Assembly (NCBI GenBank): GCA_003538135.1 | Contig: DPOR01000009.1 | Span: forward strand, 4,179-68,178 | From: Oscillospiraceae bacterium | GTDB lineage: Bacteria; Bacillota; Clostridia; Oscillospirales; Acutalibacteraceae | Length of the DNA stretch: 64,000 nt | Direction: 5' to 3' | In this document: in pieces, positions 34,672 through 42,914 of the stretch | How the letters are laid out: each line of letters opens with the position of its first letter | How positions within the stretch are numbered: position 1 is the first letter of the stretch | Program-made: the position numbers and the translations under genes | Notes under the pieces: model-generated | Database searches by the model: none | Told to the model about the DNA's origin: nothing | The model's input: the letters and a program-made list of their open reading frames with translations, nothing else

Positions 34672-34699
34672 GAAGGCCGCTTCGACCGAAACAGCCTTC
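34672..34699 (-). terminator. Terminator between binding protein and permease genes
   Basis: Stem GAAGGC/GCCTTC-rich hairpin with a T-rich run on the minus strand. Partial termination here would make more binding protein than permease. Confidence 0.6.
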
Positions 34700-34720
34700 T
34701 TCAGTTATTTTCTTTTAGGC

Positions 34721-35587
34721 TCAGGACATTTCATTGATAGCCTTTGCGATTCTTTCGGCGGGAGCGGCATCAATGATGACATAGTCAACGCCGTTGTTAA
34801 TGAGATCCTGAACTGCGAGAGAACCGTTCTTGTAGGCAACTGCCTTTGCCTTGAGACCGGGGAAGCCGAGGTCATTGCTGCCCTCGATGAAGGAGTTGCC
34901 GGTAGTGCCCTGCTGGCAGCCGATCTTCTTATCCTCGGTAAGGCTGTTCAAGATAGCGTTGACATCATCGGCGCTCTTGCAGGCGTCAAAGGTGGTATCA
35001 GTGCCCTTGACTATGAGCCTCTGAGATGCTTCGTAATAGGGATCGGAGAAGTTGACATACTCTTTACGATCCTCGCTTATGGTAAGACCCGCCATGGCGA
35101 TGTCACACTTGTGCTGACCGACGGAGAGGCAGACGGCATCGAAGTTCATGTTCTTGATGACAAGCTCCTTACCGAGCTTCTTCGCAATGTAGGCGGCCAT
35201 TTCCATGTCAACACCGTAGTAGTTTTCACCCTTCATATACTCAAAAGGCTCGAATTCGGCGTTTGTCGCAACGATGAGCTGATCCTTGCTCTTGTCGAGT
35301 ACTGCGGACTTGACGGCCTGGGGGGTACCGCTGCCGAAGTTGTTGTTGCAGATAGCGTCGAATGTTCCGTCGCTCTTCATCTCTTTGAGGATTTCGTTGA
35401 CCTTAGTAAGCAGCTCGGGCTGATCCTTGTCAACGCCGAAAGCATACTGCTCGCTGGTCAGGTCATAGTTTATAACCTTGACCGCGGGGGTCTTTTCTTT
35501 GTCTTTATTGCCGCCGCAGGCTGCAAACGCGGTGCATATGCAAACGAGCGCAAGCACGAGGGCGATTATCTTCGTAAGCTTTTTCAT
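34721..35587 (-). CDS. Circularly permuted amino acid substrate-binding lipoprotein (SBP_bac_3)
   Basis: The 288-residue protein starts with a lipoprotein signal (AFAAC, Cys24). Residues 37-86 (SEQYAFGVDKDQPELLTKVNEILKEM ... GTFDAICNNNFG) correspond to the C-terminal end of ordinary SBP_bac_3 proteins such as GlnH (AQQYGIAFPKG ... NGTYNEIYKKWFG). Residues about 102-288 then match the family from its true N-terminus (LIVATNAEFEPFEYM, CDIAMAGLTISEDR, VNFSDPYY) and stop at DYVIIDAAPAERI, where the C-terminal piece should follow. So the last 50 residues have moved to the front. It is co-directional with the permease and ATPase genes and surely serves them. Confidence 0.9.
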   Translation of the reverse strand: MKKLTKIIALVLALVCICTAFAACGGNKDKEKTPAVKVINYDLTSEQYAFGVDKDQPELLTKVNEILKEMKSDGTFDAICNNNFGSGTPQAVKSAVLDKSKDQLIVATNAEFEPFEYMKGENYYGVDMEMAAYIAKKLGKELVIKNMNFDAVCLSVGQHKCDIAMAGLTISEDRKEYVNFSDPYYEASQRLIVKGTDTTFDACKSADDVNAILNSLTEDKKIGCQQGTTGNSFIEGSNDLGFPGLKAKAVAYKNGSLAVQDLINNGVDYVIIDAAPAERIAKAINEMS

Positions 35588-35620
35588 GATGTTTTCCTCC
35601 TGTTTTCAGTTGATGTCTGT

Positions 35621-35648
35621 ATTATAGCACCATATTTTAAAAATGCAA
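35621..35648 (-). promoter_or_regulatory. Promoter of the amino acid ABC operon
   Basis: Minus strand TTGCAT, 16-nt spacer, TATAAT; strong AGGAGG follows before the gene. Confidence 0.65.
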
Positions 35649-35717
35649 GGGGTTTTTGAATATTTTTTCATCTTTTTGGCAGTTTTCTGTATTTTGACGG
35701 TAAATATGCAATGATAT

Positions 35718-36632
35718 TCACTTGTTATTGAATATTTTTACCAATGTATCCTCCGGGATGAACGAGCGGCAGAAGTCCGCAAAGTCCTGCGGGGGCGGCG
35801 CACAGAGGCGAACCTCCTCCCCGGAAGCGGGGTGAACGAAGCCGCATTCGGCGCAATGGAGCAGATGATGACCTATAAAATCCTCCGGTGCGCCGTACAT
35901 CGTGTCGCCGGCAAGGGGCGCGCCCTCGGACGCGAAATGCACCCTTATCTGATGCGTTCTGCCCGTCTCGAGCCTGAGGCTGAGCAGGCTGTATTCGTCC
36001 CCTGCATAGAGACTCTCCCAGTGAGTGACCGCGCTCTCGCTGCCCGGCATATCGCCGCAGGCGCGCAGGGTCTTCATCGGGTCGGGTCGGTATATCGGCT
36101 TGTTTACGGTTCCGCTGCCCTCAAAATGTCCGCGCACAACAGCCATGTACCTCTTATTTATATTGCCCGAAAGCCGCGCCGCCGCGTAGCGGTTCAAGGC
36201 GCAGACAACAACGCCGGACGTGCCCTTGTCGAGCCTGCCGACGCAGCGAAACACCGCGCTCTTTCCCTCGCCTTTCAGGTGCCCCGCCACCGCGTTTGCG
36301 AGCGTGTCGCCCTGGTGGTTGTGGGTCGGGTGCATGGCAAGAAACGGCGATTTGTTGACGGCGAGCAGGTCTGCGTCCTCGTATATTACATCTATTTTTA
36401 TGTCGATAGGCTCGACAGTCTCGCTCTCTGCGGGCAGCGTCACCGTGACCACATCGCCCGCGTGCAGGCGGTCTATGGTTCTGAGCGTCTCGCCTCCGCG
36501 GGTTATGCCGCCGTCGATGCGCTTTAGCGAGCTCAACGCGCGCGCCGAAATTCCCGCGCAGCCGCGCAGAAAATAAAACGCCTTTTTGCCCTCGTATTCC
36601 TCGGGCACCGTGAATTCAAGTTTTCTGTTCAA
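35718..36632 (-). CDS. RluA family pseudouridine synthase
   Basis: The 304-residue protein has an S4-like N-terminal region (about 20-65) and the RluA catalytic core with D135 in GRLDKGTSG, followed by KRYMAVVRGHF and LETGRTHQIRVHFASEGAPLAGD. It converts uridines in rRNA or tRNA to pseudouridine; the target position cannot be read. It is the RluD/YlyB-like length. The 3' end is close to the ABC operon promoter. Confidence 0.92.
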   Translation of the reverse strand: MNRKLEFTVPEEYEGKKAFYFLRGCAGISARALSSLKRIDGGITRGGETLRTIDRLHAGDVVTVTLPAESETVEPIDIKIDVIYEDADLLAVNKSPFLAMHPTHNHQGDTLANAVAGHLKGEGKSAVFRCVGRLDKGTSGVVVCALNRYAAARLSGNINKRYMAVVRGHFEGSGTVNKPIYRPDPMKTLRACGDMPGSESAVTHWESLYAGDEYSLLSLRLETGRTHQIRVHFASEGAPLAGDTMYGAPEDFIGHHLLHCAECGFVHPASGEEVRLCAPPPQDFADFCRSFIPEDTLVKIFNNK

Positions 36633-36696
36633 GCGCGACCTCCCGGAAATTATTTCGGCTTTCTGCCCGCTGCAAAAGGGTCTGCCCGTTTAGACG

Positions 36697-36814
36697 CAAA
36701 AAGCGCTTAAAAGAGCGAAAATCAACTAAAATAAAGGTCATAATCTGCGCTGTCGGACGTGAATTATGACCTTTATATTTTCTTTGGTCTGCGCTGAATT
36801 CGACAGCCCCGGAG
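36697..36814. repeat. Interspersed terminator-like repeat, copy 2
   Basis: Same block order as the copy at 23285-23398: GCGCTTAAAAGAGC, CAACTAAAAT, hairpin AAGGTCATAAT/ATTATGACCTT, GGTCTGCGCTGAA, CAGCCCCG. It lies at the 3' end of tdk. Confidence 0.8.
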
Positions 36815-36818
36815 CTTT

Positions 36819-37406
36819 TTATTTTTCCGCGCTCTCCCGCGCTATGCGCTCTTTCCAACAGCGGTGGCACATCGCCTCATAGCGGTCGTTGCCGCCGAGG
36901 AGCACCTGCGAGCCGCTCGTCACGATCTGCCCGTTTTCGCCTATCCTCGCGTTGACGGTAGCCTTTCTGCCGCAGCGGCAGATGGTTTTTATCTCGGTTA
37001 TGGAGTCCGCAATCTCGAGCAGCCTGCGGCTCCCCGGGAAAACGTGCGTCAGAAAATCGGTGCGCAGTCCGAAGCAGAGCACGGGAATATCGCACTCGTC
37101 GACTATTCTGCGCAGCTGGTCTATCTGAGCCTCGGTAAAAAACTGGCTCTCGTCGGAGATAACGACGTCGGCGTTTCTGCATTTCTCGCAGAACATTTCA
37201 TATATATCGTCCTGCGGGGAAATAGCCTGCGCCTTTGCGCTCAGACCCACGCGGGAATACACGGTGTCCGCGCCGTCTCTTGTGTCAACGCTCGGCTTTA
37301 TCAGCCATACCGTGCGGTCCTTTTCTTCATAGTTGAATTTGGTCATGAGCGCCTGGGCCGATTTTGACGAGCCCATTGCGCCGTATTTAAAATAGAGCTT
37401 TGCCAT
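36819..37406 (-). CDS. tdk: Thymidine kinase
   Basis: The 195-residue type II thymidine kinase has P-loop GAMGSSKS (9-16), the catalytic Glu in DESQFF (85-90), the lasso region and zinc-ligand cysteines CRCGRKA and CHRC. It phosphorylates thymidine for dTTP salvage. Its ATG overlaps the ilvE stop by one base (TGATG), so translation is coupled. Confidence 0.95.
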   Translation of the reverse strand: MAKLYFKYGAMGSSKSAQALMTKFNYEEKDRTVWLIKPSVDTRDGADTVYSRVGLSAKAQAISPQDDIYEMFCEKCRNADVVISDESQFFTEAQIDQLRRIVDECDIPVLCFGLRTDFLTHVFPGSRRLLEIADSITEIKTICRCGRKATVNARIGENGQIVTSGSQVLLGGNDRYEAMCHRCWKERIARESAEK

Positions 37407-38479
37407 CAGTCAATCTTTACGGTCCAGCCGAACTCGTCGGGCAGCTTGCCCCACTGGATACCGGTGAGGGTATCATAGAGCTTCTGCGAGATCGGGCCTA
37501 TCTTGCCGCCGTTTATCGTCATGTGCTTGTCGCCGTACTTGAGCTCGCCTATGGGCGAGATGACGGCCGCGGTGCCCGAACCGAACGCCTCGTCAAACTT
37601 GCCCTCGTCGTATGCCTTAACAAGCTCGCCGATTTCAATATCTCTCTCGGTGACCTTGTAGCCCATGTGGCGGAGAAGCTCGATGCAGGACTTTCTCGTG
37701 ATACCGCCGAGTATGCAGCCTCTGTCAAGGCTCGGGGTAATAACCTCGCCGTCAACGACAAAGAACACGTTCATCGCGCCGACCTCGTCGATATACTTTC
37801 TGTGAACGCCGTCGAGCCAGAGCACCTGAGCATAGCCCTGCTCCTCGGCAACCTCCTGCGCCTTCATTGATATAGCATAATTCGCCGCAGCCTTTGTAAA
37901 GCCGGTGCCGCCGGTAACGGCGCGGACATAGTGCTCCTCGACATAGATCTTAACGGGAGCAAGTCCGTTGTCATAGTATGCGCCGACGGGCGAGAGGATT
38001 ATAACAAAAAGCAGATGCTTCGCCGGATGAACGCCCACCATGGGGTCAATGGCGAAGATGAACGGGCGGATGTAGAGGGAAGTACCCTCGCTGTGCGGCA
38101 CCCAATCCTTGTCGACCTCGACAAGAGTCTTGATAGCCTCAACGCCGAACGCCTCGTCTATCTTCGGGATGCAGAGGCGGTCATTGGAGACATTGAGTCT
38201 CGCCATGTTCTGGTCGGGGCGGAAAAGGCCTATGCTGCCGTCGGCTCTTCTGTATGCCTTGAGTCCCTCAAAGTCGGCCTGGCCGTAGTGCAGGCACATG
38301 GCTGCGGGGTCAAGAGCTATCGGAGCATAGGGCACGATTCTCGGATTGTGCCAGCCCTCGCCCTCGTCATAGTTCATAATAAACATATGGTCGGTAAATA
38401 TTTTGCCGAAGCCGAGCTTTGTCTCGTCTGTGGGCTTCGCTTTAGGAGCGGTAGTGCGCTCAATAGTTATCTTTTGCAT
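37406..38479 (-). CDS. ilvE: Branched-chain amino acid aminotransferase
   Basis: The 357-residue class IV PLP enzyme of the BCAT2 type (LGFGKIFTDHMF start) has PLP lysine K196 in GFTKAAANYA and the YIDEVGAMNVFF and LRHMGYKVTERDI motifs. It interconverts Leu, Ile and Val with their 2-oxo acids. GGAGATGCC precedes the start and tdk follows directly. No other ilv or leu genes are nearby. Confidence 0.95.
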   Translation of the reverse strand: MQKITIERTTAPKAKPTDETKLGFGKIFTDHMFIMNYDEGEGWHNPRIVPYAPIALDPAAMCLHYGQADFEGLKAYRRADGSIGLFRPDQNMARLNVSNDRLCIPKIDEAFGVEAIKTLVEVDKDWVPHSEGTSLYIRPFIFAIDPMVGVHPAKHLLFVIILSPVGAYYDNGLAPVKIYVEEHYVRAVTGGTGFTKAAANYAISMKAQEVAEEQGYAQVLWLDGVHRKYIDEVGAMNVFFVVDGEVITPSLDRGCILGGITRKSCIELLRHMGYKVTERDIEIGELVKAYDEGKFDEAFGSGTAAVISPIGELKYGDKHMTINGGKIGPISQKLYDTLTGIQWGKLPDEFGWTVKID

Positions 38480-38512
38480 AATGGCATCTCCCTTTATAAA
38501 GATAATACTTTT

Positions 38513-38540
38513 ATTATATCATCGAGCTTCGCAATTTCAA
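38513..38540 (-). promoter_or_regulatory. Promoter of ilvE-tdk
   Basis: Minus strand TTGAAA, 16-nt spacer, TATAAT. No T-box or attenuator visible in the short leader. Confidence 0.65.
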
Positions 38541-38649
38541 GTGTTAAAGCGTTTAAATATTCAAGAAAAAATTGCCCTGTTTTTGTCGGAATACTATATT
38601 TTCAGTGAAGCGGGACGCGCAAAAAACTTCATTCGCCGCGCGCTTAAAG

Positions 38650-38678
38650 TTGACAATTGACTTGTGTTTTGCTATTAT
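38650..38678 (+). promoter_or_regulatory. Promoter of the PASTA pseudokinase gene
   Basis: TTGACA, 17-nt spacer, TATTAT, about 55 nt before the ATG. Confidence 0.6.
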
Positions 38679-38738
38679 ATACTTGTATAATTTTATCATT
38701 ATCTGTGTTACCCCATATTTCGTAAAGGAAGGTTTTCA

Positions 38739-40430
38739 ATGCCTAACACCGACAATTTATGCATGAGCTGCATGAGACCTATCGGCGACGAGAAGCAGTG
38801 TCCCTACTGCGGATATCATGTCGATTCTCCCCAGCTTTCTCCCTATCTTCCAATAAAGAGCGTTGTTGCAAACCGCTATCTCGTCGGCAAGGTTCTGGAC
38901 TTCAACGGTGACGGAGTCACCTATGCCGGATGGGACTTAACCGAACGGGTCGCAGTCAAGGTCAGGGAATTTCTGCCCGATGCCATCTGTTCGCGCGAAA
39001 ACGGCGAGACGCAGGTCAGGGTCATGCAGGGATGCGAGCGCGCATACACCGACTGCTACCAGAGCTTTCTCGAGCTGTGGCGCAAGCTTATGCGCCTTAT
39101 GGGACTTTCGACGCTTATAAGCGTGACGGACGTCGTTGAGGACAACGGCACAGCCTACGCTATATATGAATACACGGACGCCGTGCCGCTTAGAAAATAT
39201 CTGCTCTCGACGAGCACGGGGTATATCCCGTGGGAGCGTGCAAGGCAGATGTTCATGCCCGCCCTTTCGGCGCTGGGCACTCTGCACTCGGCGGGAATAA
39301 TCCACCGCGGACTCTCACCGCAGACGATACTCGTGACCCCCGACGGAAAGCTCAAGATATCGGGCTTCAGTATCTGGCAGGCACGCACGGCGCGCGGCGA
39401 TCTGAATCCGGAGCTCTTTCCCGGCTACGCCGCCATCGAGCAGTACGGCTTCGAGGGTCAGCAGGGCGCATGGACGGATATTTATGCATTCGCGGCGGTT
39501 CTCTACCGCGCACTTATCGGCACCGACCCGATAATCGCCACCACCCGCGTGACTAACGACCGTCTGATGATACCGAGCAAATTTGCCGAGCAGCTCCCGG
39601 CTTATGTCATAAATGCGCTTATAAACGCGCTGCAGATCCTGCCCGAGGACAGAACCCGTTCCGTCGAGCAGTTCAGAGCCGAATTGTCCGCCTCTCCCAC
39701 TGCGGCTTATGCGGGCGAAATTCAGGCTATGAGCGAGGGCGGCGACCGTTCGGCAGAGCCTATGCATGGCGAGGGCGTTTCGGCGGCGCCGAAAAAGGAA
39801 AAGAGCGCCGCGCAGCCGTTCCTCGTCGCGGGCGGAATAACGCTCGGAGTCGGCATAATCGTATTCGCAATTCTTATGGCGGCGGTGTTCAGGGGCAGCT
39901 TTTCAAAGAAGAACCCCGGCAATGACCAGTCGACGCTCAACCCATCCGTCACCGAGAGCACGAGCACGGAGACGATAGTTGTGCCCGATTTCAGGAACCT
40001 CAGCTACGAGGCTATATCGAAGAATCCCGTTTGGGACGGCAAGTTTACATTCAAGACGAAGTTCGAATACAGCGACACCGTCAAGGAGGGCTATGTCATT
40101 TCGCAGAGCCTGCCCGAGCAGACCACGGTCGCCATAGGCAGCGAGATAGAGCTCGTCATCAGCAGCGGCAAGGAGAGCGTTGACGTTCCCAACGTATTCG
40201 GCAAGAGCTATTCCGAGGCAAAGCAGATACTCACGGACAGCGGCTTTGTCTGCACCGTCGCGGGCAACTACACAGACGGCGTTGTCGTCTCGATGTCCGT
40301 CGAGCCCGGTTCAAAGGCTCCGAAAGGCACGCGCATCGAGCTTACCTTCTCGACCTCAAACGAGAACGACGTCACCTCCTCCGGCAGCAGCTCCGGCGGC
40401 TCGATCTTCGACCGCTTCTTCGCGCAGTAA
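38739..40430 (+). CDS. PASTA-domain serine/threonine protein kinase homologue, likely pseudokinase
   Basis: The 563-residue protein has an N-terminal zinc ribbon (CMSCMRP ... CPYCGYH), a kinase-like domain (about 30-320), a membrane segment (about 363-388) and two PASTA repeats (about 408-475 and 478-545). The ATP-binding Lys is kept (VAVKV, K74), but the catalytic HRD is HRG (189-191) and the metal-binding DFG is SGF (208-210). The glycine-rich loop is also poor. Both catalytic aspartates are thus absent. PASTA repeats bind muropeptides or lipid II in PrkC/StkP kinases, so this is probably a wall-sensing protein working without kinase activity (inference). Confidence 0.88.
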   Translation: MPNTDNLCMSCMRPIGDEKQCPYCGYHVDSPQLSPYLPIKSVVANRYLVGKVLDFNGDGVTYAGWDLTERVAVKVREFLPDAICSRENGETQVRVMQGCERAYTDCYQSFLELWRKLMRLMGLSTLISVTDVVEDNGTAYAIYEYTDAVPLRKYLLSTSTGYIPWERARQMFMPALSALGTLHSAGIIHRGLSPQTILVTPDGKLKISGFSIWQARTARGDLNPELFPGYAAIEQYGFEGQQGAWTDIYAFAAVLYRALIGTDPIIATTRVTNDRLMIPSKFAEQLPAYVINALINALQILPEDRTRSVEQFRAELSASPTAAYAGEIQAMSEGGDRSAEPMHGEGVSAAPKKEKSAAQPFLVAGGITLGVGIIVFAILMAAVFRGSFSKKNPGNDQSTLNPSVTESTSTETIVVPDFRNLSYEAISKNPVWDGKFTFKTKFEYSDTVKEGYVISQSLPEQTTVAIGSEIELVISSGKESVDVPNVFGKSYSEAKQILTDSGFVCTVAGNYTDGVVVSMSVEPGSKAPKGTRIELTFSTSNENDVTSSGSSSGGSIFDRFFAQ

Positions 40431-40470
40431 AAAGTATCCCGTCAAAAAGCGGATATGCAAAACCGTTTAC

Positions 40471-40504
40471 AGCCACAGTGAGAAAAAATCACTGTGGCTG
40501 TTTT
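40471..40504 (+). terminator. Terminator of the pseudokinase gene
   Basis: Perfect stem AGCCACAGTGA/TCACTGTGGCT followed by GTTTT. Confidence 0.85.
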
Positions 40505-40790
40505 GCGTCTGATGCAAAAGAATAAATTACATTTGTGGGTGGAGGAAAAACACAATTCTGTATTATTTTTAATGAGCGGATGCCGCCGGACGGCAGCCGT
40601 CTTTTCTGTCACCCTTCGTGTTTTCTCCGTCTGCAACAAAAAACAAAAAACGTATAAGTGCGCAGCTTGCAATTATTGACAGTAAAGAAATTCCATTTTT
40701 ATTCGCCCTTTGTTTTCCGGAGATAATGCCGAGCGTCGCGGAAAAAATATCAGTGTCCGAAATCGGACAATTAAAAAAAGGGGGCGGAGA
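40505..40790 (+). promoter_or_regulatory. spoIVB upstream region with a 16-bp palindrome
   Basis: The gap 40431-40790 contains the terminator, then AT-rich DNA with TTGACA at about 40676 and a perfect palindrome TGTCCGAAATCGGACA at 40754-40769, 21 nt before spoIVB. spoIVB is normally read by sigma-F/sigma-G polymerase, but I cannot point to such boxes with confidence. No gene is recognized in the gap. Confidence 0.45.
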
Positions 40791-41984
40791 ATGAGACAGG
40801 TAATAAGGTTTTTCAGCGCCGTGGCACTCATGCTCTCCGTGGGAATATTTTCCTGCGTCGCTTACGGCGAAATCCAGCTGCCCGACGAATACTGCGTCGT
40901 CGCGGGCAGCGGCGCCGAGATAGGCGAGAGCGTATTTTCCGCATCCGCGGCCGCATCGCCGCAGGGCGACTACGAGCTTGAGGTCAAGGCGTTCGGACTG
41001 TTTCCGGTAAAAACCGCAAGGGTGAAGGTGTCTCAGCGCAGATATGTCACCGTCGGCGGCGGGATCTTCGGCATAAGGCTCTATACGCGCGGCGTGCTGA
41101 TAGTCGGGAGCGAGGAGATAGACACGGCGGCGGGCGCAGTCAGCCCGGCGGCTCGCGCGGGGCTCAAAAAAGGCGATATCATTCTTGAAATCAACGGCGC
41201 GCCGGTCAGCAGAAATAACGACATTTCCTCCGCCGTCGAGTCGAGCGGAGGCGACGAAATCGAGCTGCTCATCGAACGCGCGGGCAAGAGGCAGACCGTG
41301 AGCCTGCTGCCGGCGCGAAGCAGGACGAACAAAAAATTTAAGGCCGGGCTCTGGGTTCGCGACTCGTCGGCGGGGATAGGCACGGTGACGTTCTACGACC
41401 GCAAAAACGGGATTTTCGCAGGGCTCGGGCACGCGGTCTGCGACGTTGACACGGGCGAGGTGCTGCCGATATCGGGCGGCGACGCGGTAAACGCCGCGAT
41501 AAAGGGCTGCTATAAGGGCAAGGACGGCTCGCCCGGCGAGCTTTGCGGTGTGTTTGCTCCGGGTGAGATAGGCGAGCTGTATGAAAACTGCAGCATAGGC
41601 GTTTACGGCGCGTTTGAAGCTTTGCCGCAGGGAGAGGAAATCCCCGTGGCGATAATCGACGAAGTTAAGACGGGCAAAGCGCAGATAATCTCGACGGTAG
41701 ACGGAAACGGCCCGCAGTACTATGATATCGAGATAACGAAGCTGTATACAAAAAGCGGGCAGCGCAACATGACGGTCGAGGTGTGCGACGAGCGGCTGAT
41801 AGAAAAGACGGGCGGCATAGTGCAGGGCATGAGCGGCAGCCCGATAATCCAAAACGGTATGCTCGTCGGCGCGGTGACGCACGTCTTTGTCAACGACCCA
41901 CGCAAGGGCTATGCGATTTTTGCGCAGACTATGACAGACGAGGCGGAGCGTATCTCTTCGCCCGGATATTCCGATGCGGCGTAG
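40791..41984 (+). CDS. spoIVB: SpoIVB peptidase
   Basis: The 397-residue S55 family protease has an N-terminal signal/membrane anchor, a PDZ domain (about 95-175, ARAGLKKGDIILEINGAPV) and the SpoIVB protease domain with His214 (GLGHAV) and Ser348 (GMSGSP). In B. subtilis it is secreted by the forespore and cleaves SpoIVFA, so that pro-sigma-K is processed in the mother cell. GGGGGCGGAG precedes ATG 40791. spo0A follows after 109 nt, the conserved order in spore formers. Confidence 0.95.
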   Translation: MRQVIRFFSAVALMLSVGIFSCVAYGEIQLPDEYCVVAGSGAEIGESVFSASAAASPQGDYELEVKAFGLFPVKTARVKVSQRRYVTVGGGIFGIRLYTRGVLIVGSEEIDTAAGAVSPAARAGLKKGDIILEINGAPVSRNNDISSAVESSGGDEIELLIERAGKRQTVSLLPARSRTNKKFKAGLWVRDSSAGIGTVTFYDRKNGIFAGLGHAVCDVDTGEVLPISGGDAVNAAIKGCYKGKDGSPGELCGVFAPGEIGELYENCSIGVYGAFEALPQGEEIPVAIIDEVKTGKAQIISTVDGNGPQYYDIEITKLYTKSGQRNMTVEVCDERLIEKTGGIVQGMSGSPIIQNGMLVGAVTHVFVNDPRKGYAIFAQTMTDEAERISSPGYSDAA

Positions 41985-42032
41985 TAAAATAGGGGTTAGA
42001 AATAAAAATTGCCAAAAAATGGTAAATAATTA

Positions 42033-42061
42033 TTGACATTTATTCCCATATATGGTAAAAT
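42033..42061 (+). promoter_or_regulatory. Promoter of spo0A
   Basis: TTGACA, 17-nt spacer, TAAAAT, so spo0A can be read independently of spoIVB. I see no clear 0A box (TGTCGAA) in this short gap. Confidence 0.7.
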
Positions 42062-42093
42062 TCAAATGAAAAATCAACCCGGAGGTACTAATT

Positions 42094-42867
42094 ATGGGAA
42101 AAATGTTAAAAATCATGCTTGCACAGGATACGGACACTCAGACGGGCTGCGCCGCGGCTCTGCGCTCGAGCGGCTTTGAGGTCGAGACCGTTCGCAAGGA
42201 CGGCGCGCAGATACTTCGGCTTTTCAGGCAGGGCAGCAGACCGGACGTGCTCATAATGGACGCTTTCATGCAGGGCACGGACGCTATCGGCGTGCTCGGA
42301 GGGCTCGCGGATATGCGCCTTGAGCCGCGCCCGCTGGTGTTCGTCACCGCGTCAAACGCGAATCCGCGCCTCGAGCAGGAGATAACTCAAAACGGCGCGG
42401 ACTACTATTTCATAAAGCCCTTTGATACGCAGATGCTCATTCAAAGGATAAAGCAGCTCTCGGGGCTCTCCGCTCCGGCGCAGGGAAATATAGTCTCCTT
42501 TTCGAGCTCCGACAACAGCCTTGAGGTCATCGTCTCCGAGATAATGCACCGCATCGGCGTGCCCGCGCACATAAAGGGCTATCAGTATCTGCGCGAGGCG
42601 ATTATACTCGCGGTCAACAACGGCGAGATAATGAATTCCGTCACGAAGCTGCTCTATCCCACGGTCGCAAAGACCTTCAAAACAACTCCGTCGCGCGTCG
42701 AGCGTGCCATCCGTCACGCCATCGAGGTCGCTTGGGACAGGGGCGACGTCGATGTGCTCAACTCCTACTTCGGCTACACCATACAGAACTCCCGCGGCAA
42801 GCCGACTAACAGCGAGTTTATCGCCATGATATCCGACAAGCTCAAGCTCAACCTGAAAATATCCTGA
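42094..42867 (+). CDS. spo0A: Sporulation master regulator Spo0A
   Basis: The 257-residue response regulator has a receiver domain with phosphorylation site D56 (VLIMDAFM) and K108 (FIKPFD), and the Spo0A-specific DNA-binding domain with the recognition helix SRVERAIRHAIEVAWDRG. Spo0A-P starts sporulation by binding 0A boxes. Odd: the receiver's metal-binding acidic pair, normally DD or ED near residues 10-11, reads Q11-D12. The spacing to spoIVB and the own promoter follow the B. subtilis arrangement. Confidence 0.97.
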   Translation: MGKMLKIMLAQDTDTQTGCAAALRSSGFEVETVRKDGAQILRLFRQGSRPDVLIMDAFMQGTDAIGVLGGLADMRLEPRPLVFVTASNANPRLEQEITQNGADYYFIKPFDTQMLIQRIKQLSGLSAPAQGNIVSFSSSDNSLEVIVSEIMHRIGVPAHIKGYQYLREAIILAVNNGEIMNSVTKLLYPTVAKTFKTTPSRVERAIRHAIEVAWDRGDVDVLNSYFGYTIQNSRGKPTNSEFIAMISDKLKLNLKIS

Positions 42868-42880
42868 TATCAACTAAAAA

Positions 42881-42912
42881 CCTCCGCATGACTTTCGCCG
42901 TGCGGAGGTGAT
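42881..42912. terminator. Bidirectional intrinsic terminator
   Basis: Stem CCTCCGCA/TGCGGAGG with AAAAA before and ATTTT after; shared by convergent spo0A and the endonuclease-fold gene. Confidence 0.85.
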
Positions 42913-42914
42913 TT

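Noticed and set aside
40569..41882. Long minus-strand open frame opposite spoIVB
   Set aside because: Arg/His/Ala-rich translation typical of the antisense of a GC-rich gene; no start signal and spoIVB on the other strand is certain.
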